A stretch of 64,000 bases of DNA from Silanimonas sp021297925 (GTDB lineage Bacteria; Pseudomonadota; Gammaproteobacteria; Xanthomonadales; Xanthomonadaceae). The stretch covers positions 124,001-188,000 of the forward strand of contig JAPZTL010000004.1 of assembly GCA_027532825.1 (NCBI GenBank). Reading direction: 5' to 3'. Position 1 is the first letter of the stretch, and each line of letters starts with the position of its first letter. The notes below the pieces were generated by a model. It made no database searches. It saw nothing but the letters and a program-made list of their open reading frames with translations, and was not told the DNA's origin. Both the position numbers and the translations under genes were made by a program. Positions 1-10,203 of this stretch are shown in pieces.

Positions 1-615
1 CCCTACATGCTGGAAGCCAAGGTGATGGGACGGGTCTGGGCCAAGGCCGGCTCGATGGTGGCCTACCGCGGCGGCGTCAAGTTCAAGCGCCAGAGCCTGA
101 TGGACCAGGGCATGGGCACGCTGTTCAAGAAGCTGATCAGTGGCGAGGGCGCGTCGCTGATGGCGGTCGAGGGAAACGGCCGCGTCTACCTCGCCGACCG
201 GGGCAAGAAGATCACCCTGCTGCGCCTTGCCGGTGAGTCCATCGTCGTCAACGGCAACGACGTGCTGGCCTTCGAGGACGGCATCCAGAACGAGATCACG
301 ATGATGCGCCGCGTGGCCGGGATGCTGGCCGGCGGGCTGTTCAACATCCGACTCTCCGGCTCCGGCGTGGTCGCGATCGCCAGCCACTACGATCCGATGA
401 CGCTGGCGGTGAAGCCGGGCCAAGCGCTGTACACCGACCCGAACGCTACGGTGGCGTGGTCGGGCAACCTCGAGCCGGATTTCGCCACCGACATCCAGCT
501 CGGCACCGTGTGGGGGCGCGGCTCTGGCGAGAGCGTGCAGATGAAGTTCCAGGGCGAGGGCTGGGTGGTGGTGCAGCCCTTCGAGGAGATCGCGTGGCAG
601 CAGCAAGCGCGCTGA
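1..615 (+). CDS. AIM24 family protein (5' partial)
   Basis: The frame is open from the first base of the window and the first ATG (position 7) lies in the middle of a typical family segment (YMLEAKVMGRVWAKAGSMV), so the true start is probably upstream of the window. AIM24/TIGR00266-type proteins are beta-rich and of poorly defined function. In yeast the family is mitochondrial; in bacteria it is usually cytosolic. The visible part has the family's Gly-rich beta strands, the AKAGSMVAYRG turn and the C-terminal segment ending in FEEIAWQQ. It converges on tsf with a hairpin in between. Family assignment is by recognition of conserved segments; the biochemical role is unknown. Confidence 0.8.
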   Translation, partial: PYMLEAKVMGRVWAKAGSMVAYRGGVKFKRQSLMDQGMGTLFKKLISGEGASLMAVEGNGRVYLADRGKKITLLRLAGESIVVNGNDVLAFEDGIQNEITMMRRVAGMLAGGLFNIRLSGSGVVAIASHYDPMTLAVKPGQALYTDPNATVAWSGNLEPDFATDIQLGTVWGRGSGESVQMKFQGEGWVVVQPFEEIAWQQQAR

Positions 616-640
616 GCGCTCCTCGGGCCGGAAACGACGA

Positions 641-660
641 AACCCGCCTCGCGGCGGGTT
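641..660. terminator. Hairpin between convergent AIM24 gene and tsf
   Basis: A perfect 8 bp stem AACCCGCC / GGCGGGTT encloses the loop TCGC. On the minus strand it is followed by TTTCGTCGTTTCC, a modest T-rich run, so it fits the end of the rpsB-tsf transcript best. On the plus strand the T tract is only TTCC. It sits in the 88-base gap between the two convergent stop codons. Confidence 0.7.
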
Positions 661-703
661 CCGTGGATCCCCAGGCGGGTGCCGGGGGCGATGGTGCTTC
701 CGA

Positions 704-1576
704 TCAGACCTGCATGGCCTTCGCCACTTCGGCGCGATAGTCCTCGACGACCTTCTCGATGCCCTCGCCGACGGCGATGCGGGCCATCGACACCATCTCG
801 GCGCCGGCGGCCTTCAGGGCGGCCTCGACGGTGATGTTGGTGTCCATGACGTAGGCCTGGCCGGTCAGCGTGTTCTCGTTGACGATCTTCGCCACCTTGC
901 CGGCGATGATCTTCTCGAGGATGTCGGCCGGCTTGTTCTTGTCCTTCTCCGGCATCTTGGCGAGCTCGATTTCCTTTTCCTTCGCCAGGAACTCGGCCGG
1001 CACGTGCGCGGCGGTCATGAACGGCGGGTTCATCGCCGCGACGTGCATGGCGATGCCGCGCGCCAGCTCCTCGTTGCCGCCCTTCAGCTCGACCAGCACG
1101 CCGATCTTGCCGCCGTGGATGTAGGCGCCGACGGTGTGGCCGCCGTCCACGCGCACGAGGCGGCGGACCTGGACGTTCTCGCCGATCTTGGCGATCAGCA
1201 GAGCGCGGGCTTCCTCGACGGTCACGTCGCCGAGTTTGACGGCCTTCAGGGCCTCGACGTCGGCGGCTCCGGAATCCAGCGCGGCCTTGGCGACGCCGTC
1301 GGTGTAGGCGACGAAGTGGGCGTCCTTGGCGACGAAGTCGGTCTCGGAATTGACCTCGACCAGCACGGCCTTGCCGCCGGCGGCGGCCATGGCGATGCGG
1401 CCTTCGGCGGCCACGCGGCCGGCCTTCTTGTCGGCCTTGGCGAGACCCGTCTTGCGCAGGTACTCCATCGCGGCCTCGATGTCGCCGCCGTTCTCGGCGA
1501 GCGCCTTCTTGCACTCCATCATGCCGGCGCCGGAGCGCTCACGCAGGTCCTTGACGAGCGAAGCGGTGATTTCCAT
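704..1576 (-). CDS. tsf: Elongation factor Ts
   Basis: EF-Ts (290 aa) is the guanine nucleotide exchange factor that recycles EF-Tu in the cytosol. The N-terminal UBA-like domain reads EITASLVKDLRERSGAGMM and is followed by the canonical CKKALAENGGDIEAA segment. The conserved TDFVAKDAHF motif that contacts the EF-Tu nucleotide site is present at about residues 80-90. The length is close to the E. coli protein (283 aa). The ATG is preceded by an AGAGG ribosome binding site. It lies 150 bases downstream of rpsB, as in most bacteria, and the spacer carries a strong hairpin. Co-transcription with rpsB is likely. Confidence 0.97.
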   Translation of the reverse strand: MEITASLVKDLRERSGAGMMECKKALAENGGDIEAAMEYLRKTGLAKADKKAGRVAAEGRIAMAAAGGKAVLVEVNSETDFVAKDAHFVAYTDGVAKAALDSGAADVEALKAVKLGDVTVEEARALLIAKIGENVQVRRLVRVDGGHTVGAYIHGGKIGVLVELKGGNEELARGIAMHVAAMNPPFMTAAHVPAEFLAKEKEIELAKMPEKDKNKPADILEKIIAGKVAKIVNENTLTGQAYVMDTNITVEAALKAAGAEMVSMARIAVGEGIEKVVEDYRAEVAKAMQV

Positions 1577-1642
1577 GGGGAACCTCTTGGTGTCTGGATG
1601 CGGTCGCGGCCGACCTGGGGCCGGCCGCGGGGTGTTCGGAGG

Positions 1643-1670
1643 TGCGGCCCGCGATCATGCGCGGGCCGCA
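1643..1670 (-). promoter_or_regulatory. Hairpin in the rpsB-tsf spacer (possible attenuator)
   Basis: An exact 11 bp inverted repeat, TGCGGCCCGCG and CGCGGGCCGCA, flanks a six-base loop. No T run follows on the minus strand (CCTCCGAACACC), so it is not a standard intrinsic terminator. In E. coli the rpsB-tsf spacer is known to hold an attenuator that lowers tsf relative to rpsB. A similar job here, or protection of the rpsB 3' end, is inference. Confidence 0.6.
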
Positions 1671-1726
1671 TTGCGGCCAGGCGACGGCGGGGCCGGGGCC
1701 CGGTGCCGTCGCTGGCGCGTCAGGGC

Positions 1727-2605
<879 letters not shown>

Positions 2606-2667
2606 TGCTCTTTCCTTCTGGATGGAGCGCGGCCGGGCCCGTTCGCGGGCATCGCGGCTCGTGAGCT

Positions 2668-2708
2668 CCGGGGTTGGGCCTCCCCGCGCGTCCGTGGCCG
2701 AACCCCGG
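2668..2708 (-). promoter_or_regulatory. rpsB leader hairpin, candidate S2 autoregulatory element
   Basis: In the 5' leader of rpsB, CCGGGGTT (2668-2675) pairs with AACCCCGG (2701-2708). Inside a single G-G mismatch the stem continues as GGCC (2677-2680) with GGCC (2696-2699). S2-mediated control of rpsB-tsf through a conserved leader structure is established for gammaproteobacteria. The position here, about 60-100 bases before the start codon, is compatible with that, but I cannot test the covariation. Confidence 0.45.
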
Positions 2709-2846
2709 CGCCTCGGAAGGCTTGGGGGCACCCCGGCACGGGATGGTTCACGCGGGTGTGGATTCCTCTGTCGCGGTGGCCTCAAGGCCACGGCCGCCGG
2801 AGGTCGGCGCCCGCCGGGCCGGGGTTCCGGCCTTGCGAAGCGCGGG

Positions 2847-2876
2847 ATTCTAGCCCGCTGGCAGGGTTGTGGACAA
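2847..2876 (-). promoter_or_regulatory. rpsB promoter
   Basis: On the minus strand a -35 TTGTCC (2871-2876) is followed after 18 bases by a -10 TAGAAT (2847-2852) and a GC-rich discriminator (CCCGCG). Such a discriminator is typical of stringently controlled translation genes. The predicted leader is about 235 nt. The element overlaps the region just upstream of the divergent gene map. Confidence 0.65.
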
Positions 2877-2894
2877 GTCGGCACAATCCGGGGC

Positions 2895-3671
2895 ATGAAA
2901 GTGACCTTCAAGACCCCCGAGCAGATCGCCCGGATGCGCGAGGCCGGACGGCTGGCCGCCGAAGTGCTGCAGGTCGTCGCGCCCTACGTGAAGGCGGGCG
3001 TGACCACCGCCGAACTCGACCGCATCTGCAACGAACACATCGTCAACGTCCAGAAGGCCATCCCGGCCAACGTCGGCTACAAGGGCTTTCCGAAGACCGT
3101 GTGCACCTCGGTCAACAACGTCATCTGCCACGGCATCCCGTCGGACACCAAGGTGTTGAAGGACGGTGACATCCTCAACATCGACGTCACCGTCATTAAG
3201 GACGGCTGGCACGGCGACACCTCCCGCATGTACGTGGTCGGCGAGCCCTCGGTACTGGCCAGGCGCCTGATCGACGTGACGCGCGAGGCGATGTTCCGCG
3301 GCATCCGCATGGTCAAGCCGGGCGCCACGCTGGGCGACATCGGGCACGCGATCCAGAGCTACGCCGAAAGCGAACGTTTCTCGGTGGTGCGCGAGTACTG
3401 CGGCCACGGCATCGGGCAGATCTACCACGAGGACCCGCAGGTACTGCATTACGGCAAGCCCGGTGAGGGCCTGCGCCTGCAGGAAGGCATGACCTTCACG
3501 ATCGAGCCGATGATCAACGCCGGCGCCCGCCACACGAGGCTGCTGCCGGACGGCTGGACCGTGGTGACCAAGGACAAGTCGCTGTCGGCGCAGTGGGAGC
3601 ACACCGTGGCGGTGACCCGCGAGGGCGTCGAGATCCTGACCCGGCTGCCCGGGGACGACAACGACCTGTGA
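2895..3671 (+). CDS. map: Methionine aminopeptidase type I
   Basis: MetAP (258 aa) removes the initiator Met from nascent proteins in the cytosol. The start at MKVTFKTPEQIARMREAGRL matches the family; an in-frame extension upstream overlaps the rpsB leader and has no family similarity. The pita-bread fold metal ligands are visible: the two Asp of IDVTVIKDGWHGDTS, the His of CGHGIGQIYHEDP, the Glu of FTIEPM and the Glu of QWEHTVAVT. It is divergent from rpsB and overlaps glnD by 4 bases (GTGA). A CACAAT hexamer ends 7 bases before the ATG, so the message may be leaderless. Confidence 0.97.
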   Translation: MKVTFKTPEQIARMREAGRLAAEVLQVVAPYVKAGVTTAELDRICNEHIVNVQKAIPANVGYKGFPKTVCTSVNNVICHGIPSDTKVLKDGDILNIDVTVIKDGWHGDTSRMYVVGEPSVLARRLIDVTREAMFRGIRMVKPGATLGDIGHAIQSYAESERFSVVREYCGHGIGQIYHEDPQVLHYGKPGEGLRLQEGMTFTIEPMINAGARHTRLLPDGWTVVTKDKSLSAQWEHTVAVTREGVEILTRLPGDDNDL

Positions 3672-6263
3672 GCGACCCCGTGCCCGCGCCGGTCGAGGCC
3701 TGCTGGCAGGACGCCGCCCGTGCCGTGCTGGCCGACGCCCGGGCACAGGTGGCGGCCCGATTCGACGGCGGCGAGGGGATCGAGCGCGTGCTGGCGGCGC
3801 AGGTCGCCGCGGTCGACGCGACCGTCCTCGACGCATGGACGGCCTGCATGGCGGACGCTCCGGGCCTCGCGCTGCTGGCGACCGGGGGCTACGGCCGCGG
3901 CGAGCAGTACCCGCATTCCGACGTCGACCTGCTCGTCCTCGGCGAGTCCTCGGCGCAGCGCGCCCACGAGGCGGCGATCGGCGCCTTCCTCGCGGCGCTC
4001 TGGGACATCGGGTTGAAGCCCGGAACGGCCGTGCGCTCGATCGACGAGTGCGTGCAGGCCTGCCGCGAGGACGTGACCACGCTGACCGCGCTGACCGAGG
4101 CCCGCCTGCTGGCCGGACCGGTCGACATCCTGGACCGGCTTGACGCCGCGCTGGCCCCCGGCGCCCTGTGGCCGCCGCAGGACTATTTCGAGGCGAAGCG
4201 CGGCGAATGGTCGGCCCGCCACGCCCGCTACAACGACACCGCCAACAACCTCGAGCCCAACCTCAAGGAGGGCCCCGGCGGCCTCCGCGACCTGCACACC
4301 CTGACCTGGCTGGCGCGCCGCCTGTACCGAGTGCCCGGGCTGGAGGCGCTGGTGCCGCTCGGCCTGCTCGGCGCCGACGAGGAGGCGACGTTGCGTCGCG
4401 ACTGGCGCACGCTGGCGCGGCTCCGCTTCGGGCTTCACCTGGTCGCCGGCCGGCGCGAGGAGCGCCTGCGCTTCGACCACCAGAAGACGTTGGCCGCCCG
4501 GCTGGGTTACCGGGACGTGGGCAGCGACAACCTCGCCGTCGAGCAGATGATGCAGGCGCTGTTCCGCGCCGCCCACACCGTCCAGCGGATCAGCGAGCGC
4601 CTGCTGCAGCGCTTCGAGGAGCAACTGGCGCCGCGCCTCGAGGTCGCGCCGGTCGCCCCCGGCTTCGTACTCGTCAATGGCTACCTGAAGCGCGAGGCCG
4701 ACGCCCCCGTGCGCTCGGCGGCCGAGGCCTTCGCCGTGTTCGCGACCTGGGCGGCGTGCCCGCCGGGCACCGGCCTGCATTCGGAGACCGCGCGCGCCCT
4801 CGCCGAGTCCTTGCCGCGGATCCGCCCCTACGACGCGCAGGACGAGGCGACCCGCGCGGTCTTCCTGTCGCTGCTGCAAGGGCCGCAGCCGGTCGAGACC
4901 CTGGCGCGGATGGCCCATCTGGGCGTCCTCGGTCGCTACCTGCCGGCCTTCGCCAAGGTCGCCGGGCGCATGCAGTACGACCTCTTCCACGTCTACACGG
5001 TCGACCAGCACACGCTCGAGGTGTTGCGGATCATGGCCCGCTTCGTGGACGGGTCCGACGATCGCTTCCCGCAGGCGCGGCGCGTGCACGACCGGCTCAA
5101 GGCGCCCTGGCGCCTGCTCGTCGCCGGCCTGTTCCACGACATCGCCAAAGGCCGCGGTGGCGACCATTCCGTGCTGGGCGCGGAGGACCTGCGCGCCTTC
5201 GCCGCCGCCCATGGCCTGCGCGATGCCGATCGCGAGCTGCTCGCGTGGCTCGTCGAGCAGCACCTGTTGATGTCGACGACGGCGCAGCGGCAGGACATCT
5301 CCGATCCGGCGGTCGTCGAACGCTTCGCGCACGCCGTCGGGGACCGCGAGCGCCTCGACCACCTCTACCTGCTCACCTGCGCGGACATCGCCGGCACCAG
5401 CCCCAAGCTCTGGAACACCTGGAAGGAGCGGCTGCTCTCTGACCTGTACGACGCGACGCGCCTAGCGTTCCGGCGCGGGCTCGAACACCGTGTCGACACC
5501 GAGGCGAGGGTCGCCGAGGGGCGCGATGCCGTGCGGGCGTTGCTGCCCGACATCCCCGGGGTCGACCTCGCGCGCGTCTTCGACGAGTTCCCGGCCGAGA
5601 GCTTCCTGCGCTATCGCCCGGAGCAGCTCGCGACGCAGGCGCGCGCCATCCTGTCGCACGGCGACCCGTCGAGGCCGCTGGTGCTGGTCCGCCCGCAGGG
5701 CGGCGCCTACGAGGCCTTCGTGTACTCGCCCGACCGCGACGGCCTGTTCGCGACGCTGACCGCCACCTTCGACCGCCTCGGCTTCTCGATCGCGGTCGCG
5801 CGCATCGTCACGTCGACCTCCGGGATGAGCCTCGACACCTTCTCGCTGCTGCCCCTGCACGAGGGCGGCGAGGCCCCGGAGGAGCGCGCGCGCCACGCGA
5901 CCCGCGTCCTGACCGAAATCCTGTCGCGCCCGGCCAGCCCGCTGCACCCGGCGCGGCGCGCGATGCCCGCCGCGCTGAAGCATTTCCGCGTCAACCCGCG
6001 CGTGGAGTTCCGAGACCTCGGCGACGGCCAGCGCACGGAGCTGCTGCTGGTCGGCACTGATCGCCCCGGCCTGTTGGCCGACATCGCCCGCGTCCTGCGC
6101 GAACGCCGCCTGCGCGTCCATGACGCGCGCATCGCCACCTTCGGCGAGCGTGCAGAAGACCTGTTCCTGATCTCGGACGAGGCCGACCGCGCCCTGTCCG
6201 ACCCCGACCTGGTCGAGCGCCTCCGGATGGCGCTGACCGCCTGCCTCGAAGGAGACCGACCGC

Positions 6264-7115
<852 letters not shown>

Positions 7116-7118
7116 CCC

Positions 7119-7481
7119 ATGGCGACGACGCTCTACGGCCTCGCGGCCTGCGACACCTGCAAGAAGGCGCGGAACTGGTTGGACCGTTTCGGCATCGCGC
7201 ATGAGTTCGTGGACTATCGCGCCGAGCGCCAAGCGCCCGAGACGCTGAAGGCCTGGGCCGCGCAGCTGGGTGGCTGGGAGAAGCTGATCAACAAAGCCAG
7301 CACCACGTGGCGACAGTTGCCCGAGGCCCGCAAGAGCCCCGGCAGCGATCCGGAATGGTTGCTGCTTCTCAAGGAGCATCCCGCGCTGATCAAGCGCCCG
7401 GTGCTGGTGACGGATGACGGCGTGGTGTCGGTGGGCTTCACCGACAACGCCTACAAGGCACGGTTCGGGGTGAAGAAGTGA
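7119..7481 (+). CDS. ArsC/Spx-family protein (YffB-like)
   Basis: This 120 aa protein has the ArsC-family thioredoxin-like fold, starting TTLYGLAACDTCKKARNWLD with a CxxC pair (Cys11, Cys14). It resembles E. coli YffB, which sits beside dapE there too. YffB has glutathione-dependent reductase features and is not a proven arsenate reductase. The gene begins 3 bases after dapD and its stop overlaps the dapE start by 4 bases (GTGA), so it belongs to the dap cluster. A link to lysine synthesis is suggested only by this conserved context. Confidence 0.85.
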   Translation: MATTLYGLAACDTCKKARNWLDRFGIAHEFVDYRAERQAPETLKAWAAQLGGWEKLINKASTTWRQLPEARKSPGSDPEWLLLLKEHPALIKRPVLVTDDGVVSVGFTDNAYKARFGVKK

Positions 7482-8629
7482 GCCGCAGCGACTCGCCGGT
7501 CGTCGTGCTCGCCAAGGACCTGATCGCGCGACCTTCGGTGACGCCCGAGGACGCGGGCTGCCAGGCGCTGGTCGCGGCGCGGCTGTCGGCCTTGGGTTTC
7601 CGCTGCGAATCGCTGGACTTCGGCGAGGTGAAGAACCTCTGGGCCACGCGGGGGCGGGGCAGCCCGGTCGTCGTGCTGCTCGGCCACACCGACGTGGTGC
7701 CGCCGGGCCCGCGCGAGGCCTGGGCCTCCGATCCCTTCGTGCCGACGGTGCGCGAGGGCGTGCTGCATGGCCGCGGCGCCGCCGACATGAAGGGCAGCGT
7801 CGCTGCCTTCGTCGTGGCGATGGAACAGCTGGTCGCCGCGAACCCGGACCACCCCGGAACGTTGGCCGTGCTCCTGACCTCCGATGAGGAAGGCCCGTCG
7901 ATCGACGGCGTGCGGAAGGTGGCCGAGCACTTCCGCGCCACCGGCCAGCGCATCGACTACTGCATCACCGGCGAGCCCTCGTCGAGCGAGCGCCTCGGCG
8001 ATGTGTTGCGCGTGGGCCGTCGCGGCTCGCTGTCCGTCGCGGTCGAGGTGCGCGGCGTGCAGGGCCACGTGGCGTATCCGGAGAAGGCGCTGAACCCGAT
8101 CCACGCGCTGGCGCCCGCGCTGGCCGAGCTCTGCGCGCGGCGCTGGGACGAGGGCTTCGCGAGCTTCCCGCCGACCAGCTTCCAGGTGTCCAACATCACG
8201 GCCGGCACCGGCGCCGACAACGTCATCCCCGGCGCGCTGCAGTTCGTGGCGAACTTCCGCTTCAACCCGAACTGGACCAGCGATGCGCTGGTCGCCGAGT
8301 TCGAGGCGATCCTCGCGAAGCACGGCGTCGACGCGGCCTGCCGCTGGCGCCGCTCCGGCGAGCCCTTCCACTGTGACGAGGGCGTGCTGCGCCGCGCGGC
8401 GCGTGCGGCCATCCAGGCCCGATGCGGGATCACGCCGGACGAGAACACCAAGGGTGGCACCTCGGACGCGCGCTTCATCGCGCCGCTCGGCGCGGAGTGC
8501 GTCGAGCTGGGGCCGGGCAACGCCAGCATCCACAAGATCGACGAGGGCGTTCGCCTCGACGAGCTCGAAGCGCTGCCCGCGCTGTTCGCCGAGGTGATCG
8601 AGCGCGTCTGGGCCGGGCACGCGGCCTGA
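7478..8629 (+). CDS. dapE: Succinyl-diaminopimelate desuccinylase
   Basis: DapE (383 aa; E. coli 375) hydrolyses N-succinyl-LL-diaminopimelate to LL-DAP and succinate with two Zn ions. Visible M20 peptidase motifs are GHTDVVPPGP (His and following Asp), HGRGAADMKG (bridging Asp), TSDEEGPSIDG (general-base Glu and ligand), and GGTSDARFI near the C-terminus. The dimerisation lid domain occupies about residues 180-290. The GTG start overlaps the previous stop codon. It forms a run with dapD and yffB, a lysine/peptidoglycan-precursor module. Confidence 0.97.
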   Translation: MSRSDSPVVVLAKDLIARPSVTPEDAGCQALVAARLSALGFRCESLDFGEVKNLWATRGRGSPVVVLLGHTDVVPPGPREAWASDPFVPTVREGVLHGRGAADMKGSVAAFVVAMEQLVAANPDHPGTLAVLLTSDEEGPSIDGVRKVAEHFRATGQRIDYCITGEPSSSERLGDVLRVGRRGSLSVAVEVRGVQGHVAYPEKALNPIHALAPALAELCARRWDEGFASFPPTSFQVSNITAGTGADNVIPGALQFVANFRFNPNWTSDALVAEFEAILAKHGVDAACRWRRSGEPFHCDEGVLRRAARAAIQARCGITPDENTKGGTSDARFIAPLGAECVELGPGNASIHKIDEGVRLDELEALPALFAEVIERVWAGHAA

Positions 8630-8746
8630 CAATCGCGCCGCCTCCCGCCGGGTCCGCCAGCGCGCGCTCGGTGGGGTGTCCTTCGGCACGTGGGCCGCGG
8701 GGCCGGGTCGGCTAATGTCCAGGCACCGCCTCTCGGAACGTCGGCG

Positions 8747-10042
8747 ATGGACCTGCTGCAGCGCCTCCTCAACTTGCGTGCCGGCGAATGGCGGCCCGTC
8801 CTGCTTTCCGGCATGTATTTCTTCGCCGTGCTGGCCGCCCTGATGCTGCTCCGGCCCGCGCGCGACGCCCTTGGCATGCAGCGCGGGATGGATGAGATCC
8901 GGTGGCTTTTCTTCGGCACGGCGGCCGTGACCCTGCTGGTGCAGCCGCTGTTCGGCTGGCTCGTCGCGAAGTGGCGCCGCATGCGATTCATTGCTGCCTG
9001 CCACGGCTTCTTCGCCCTGTCCCTCCTCGGGTTCCACCTGCTCCTCGTCGCGGCGCCGGACGCGATCGGCGTACGCAGTGGGCAGGCGTTCTACGTCTGG
9101 TTCAGCGTCTTCAATTTCTTCGTGACGATGTTGTTCTGGGCCCTGATGGCCGACCGTTTCACGCTGGAGCAGAGCCAGCGGCTGTTCCCGCCGATCGCCG
9201 CGGGCGGGACGCTCGGCGCCATCACGGGATCCTGGGCGGCGGGCGCGTGGGTCGCCGCGATCGGCACGCCGGCGTTGCTGCTGGTGGCTGCTGGCCTCCT
9301 CGTCGTCGCGGTCGTCCTGGCCGCCCAGGTGATCCGCACCACCGAAGCCGTCCCGGTCGCGCTCTCCGCCAGCCGCGACGAGGCGCCGATGGGCGGCAGC
9401 GCTTGGGCCGGCCTCCGCGCGCTGCTGCGTTCGACCTACCTTTCCGGCATCGCCCTGTACGTCCTGGTCCTCGCGGTGATGGTGACCTTCCTGTACTTCA
9501 CCCGCCTGCAGCTGGTGGCTGGATTGGAAAGCGGCTTGGACGCGCGGACGGCGCTGTTCGCGAACGTCGACTTTTGTACCCAGCTCGCGACCCTGCTGTT
9601 GCAACTCGTGTTGGCCGGGCACCTGATCAAGCGCATCGGCATGCCATTGACCTTGGCGCTGCTGCCGGCCGTGGCGGCGCTGGGCTTCATCGGCCTGGCC
9701 ATCGTGGGATCGCTGCTGGCCCTCGTCCTTGTCGAGGCCACGTTCCGGGCCGTCCAGCGCGCGGTGATGCGTCCGGCCCGGGAGACCTTGTTCACCGTCG
9801 TGGATCGCGAGGAGAAGTACAAGGCCAAGGCGGTGATCGACACCTTCGTCTACCGTCTGGGCGACATTGTCGGTGCGCAGTCCGAGGGCCTGCTCGGGCG
9901 TCTCGGATGGGGCCTGCATGCGCTGGCGAGCGTTGCCGTTCCTTTGGCCCTGTTCTGGGCGGTGCTGGGGGTCTGGCTGGGACTGCGCCAACGGGCGCTT
10001 GCCAAGACCGACGATGGCGGGGTAGGGTCTCCACCATGTTGA
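8747..10042 (+). CDS. Npt1/Npt2-like (ATP/ADP carrier family) MFS-type transporter
   Basis: This 431 aa membrane protein has about 12 hydrophobic segments. Motifs such as LRPARDALGMQRG near the N-terminus and RPARETLFTVVDREEKYKAK plus FVYRLGD in the C-terminal third resemble NTP/NDP-exchange (tlc/Npt) transporters, known from intracellular bacteria but also found uncharacterised in free-living ones. The substrate cannot be told from sequence. The chosen ATG gives MDLLQRLLNLRAGEW; an in-frame upstream ATG adds 19 non-conserved residues. TAATGT at 8713-8718 may be a -10. The last 7 bases of the gene overlap the asnB leader peptide, and the asnB promoter appears to lie inside its 3' end. Confidence 0.75.
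   Translation: MDLLQRLLNLRAGEWRPVLLSGMYFFAVLAALMLLRPARDALGMQRGMDEIRWLFFGTAAVTLLVQPLFGWLVAKWRRMRFIAACHGFFALSLLGFHLLLVAAPDAIGVRSGQAFYVWFSVFNFFVTMLFWALMADRFTLEQSQRLFPPIAAGGTLGAITGSWAAGAWVAAIGTPALLLVAAGLLVVAVVLAAQVIRTTEAVPVALSASRDEAPMGGSAWAGLRALLRSTYLSGIALYVLVLAVMVTFLYFTRLQLVAGLESGLDARTALFANVDFCTQLATLLLQLVLAGHLIKRIGMPLTLALLPAVAALGFIGLAIVGSLLALVLVEATFRAVQRAVMRPARETLFTVVDREEKYKAKAVIDTFVYRLGDIVGAQSEGLLGRLGWGLHALASVAVPLALFWAVLGVWLGLRQRALAKTDDGGVGSPPC
9999..10028 (+). promoter_or_regulatory. Candidate promoter for the asnB leader transcript
   Basis: TTGCCA (9999-10004), an 18-base spacer and TAGGGT (10023-10028) lie inside the 3' end of the transporter gene. A start 7-8 bases after TAGGGT would fall on the A of the leader peptide ATG (10036), so the message could be leaderless. 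The -10 matches the consensus only at T1, A2 and T6. Confidence 0.4.
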
Positions 10043-10104
10043 ACCGCGCCCTCAATCGCAATAACGCCAATAACCGCAACGCCGAAAGGCGGCCGCGGCG
10101 TTAG
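10036..10104 (+). CDS. Asparagine-rich leader peptide of asnB
   Basis: This is a 22-codon frame beginning MLNRALNRNNANNRNAE and ending in Arg/Pro residues before TAG. Seven of 22 residues are Asn (codons 3, 7, 9, 10, 12, 13 and 15), with two Asn-Asn pairs. It starts within the last codons of the upstream transporter gene and stops 31 bases before an intrinsic terminator that precedes asnB. Codons for the pathway product, a short peptide and a downstream terminator are the hallmarks of a translation-sensing attenuation leader, as in the his, trp and thr operons. A leader of this type for asparagine is not one I know. The GGTAGGG stretch upstream could serve as a weak ribosome binding site. Confidence 0.8.
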   Translation: MLNRALNRNNANNRNAERRPRR

Positions 10105-10175
10105 GCGCGTTCAGCACATCGAACCCCGAACCCCGAAGGCCCGCCTGGCAACAGCGCGGGCCTTCTCCTTTTTTT
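10080..10175 (+). terminator. Transcription attenuator of asnB (terminator and alternative pairings)
   Basis: The terminator stem is GAAGGCCCGC (10135-10144) with GCGGGCCTTC (10156-10165), followed by seven T (10169-10175). Upstream, CGCC-GAAA-GGCG (10080-10091) forms a small hairpin inside the leader frame, just after the last Asn codon. The segment AGGCGGCC (10087-10094) can instead pair with GGCCCGCCT (10138-10146), eight pairs with one bulged C, which would disrupt the terminator. A ribosome stalled on the Asn codons would cover the first arm (10080-10083) and favour this antiterminator. A ribosome reaching the stop codon would mask 10087-10094 and allow termination. The folding logic is inference from base pairing. 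Confidence 0.75.
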
Positions 10176-10203
10176 GCGCTATCGAAACCCCAAGGAGCTT
10201 CCC

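Noticed and set aside
3449..5362. Open frame of 637 codons antisense to glnD
   Set aside because: glnD is complete with all motifs; the antisense product is low-complexity shadow sequence.
7119..7481. Annotation as arsenate reductase
   Set aside because: Only the ArsC-like fold is visible, the context is lysine synthesis and there are no ars genes; a YffB-like protein is the safer call.
7451..9991. Open frame of 846 codons antisense to dapE and the transporter
   Set aside because: Both sense genes are supported by motifs; the antisense frame is Gln/Arg/His-rich without domains.
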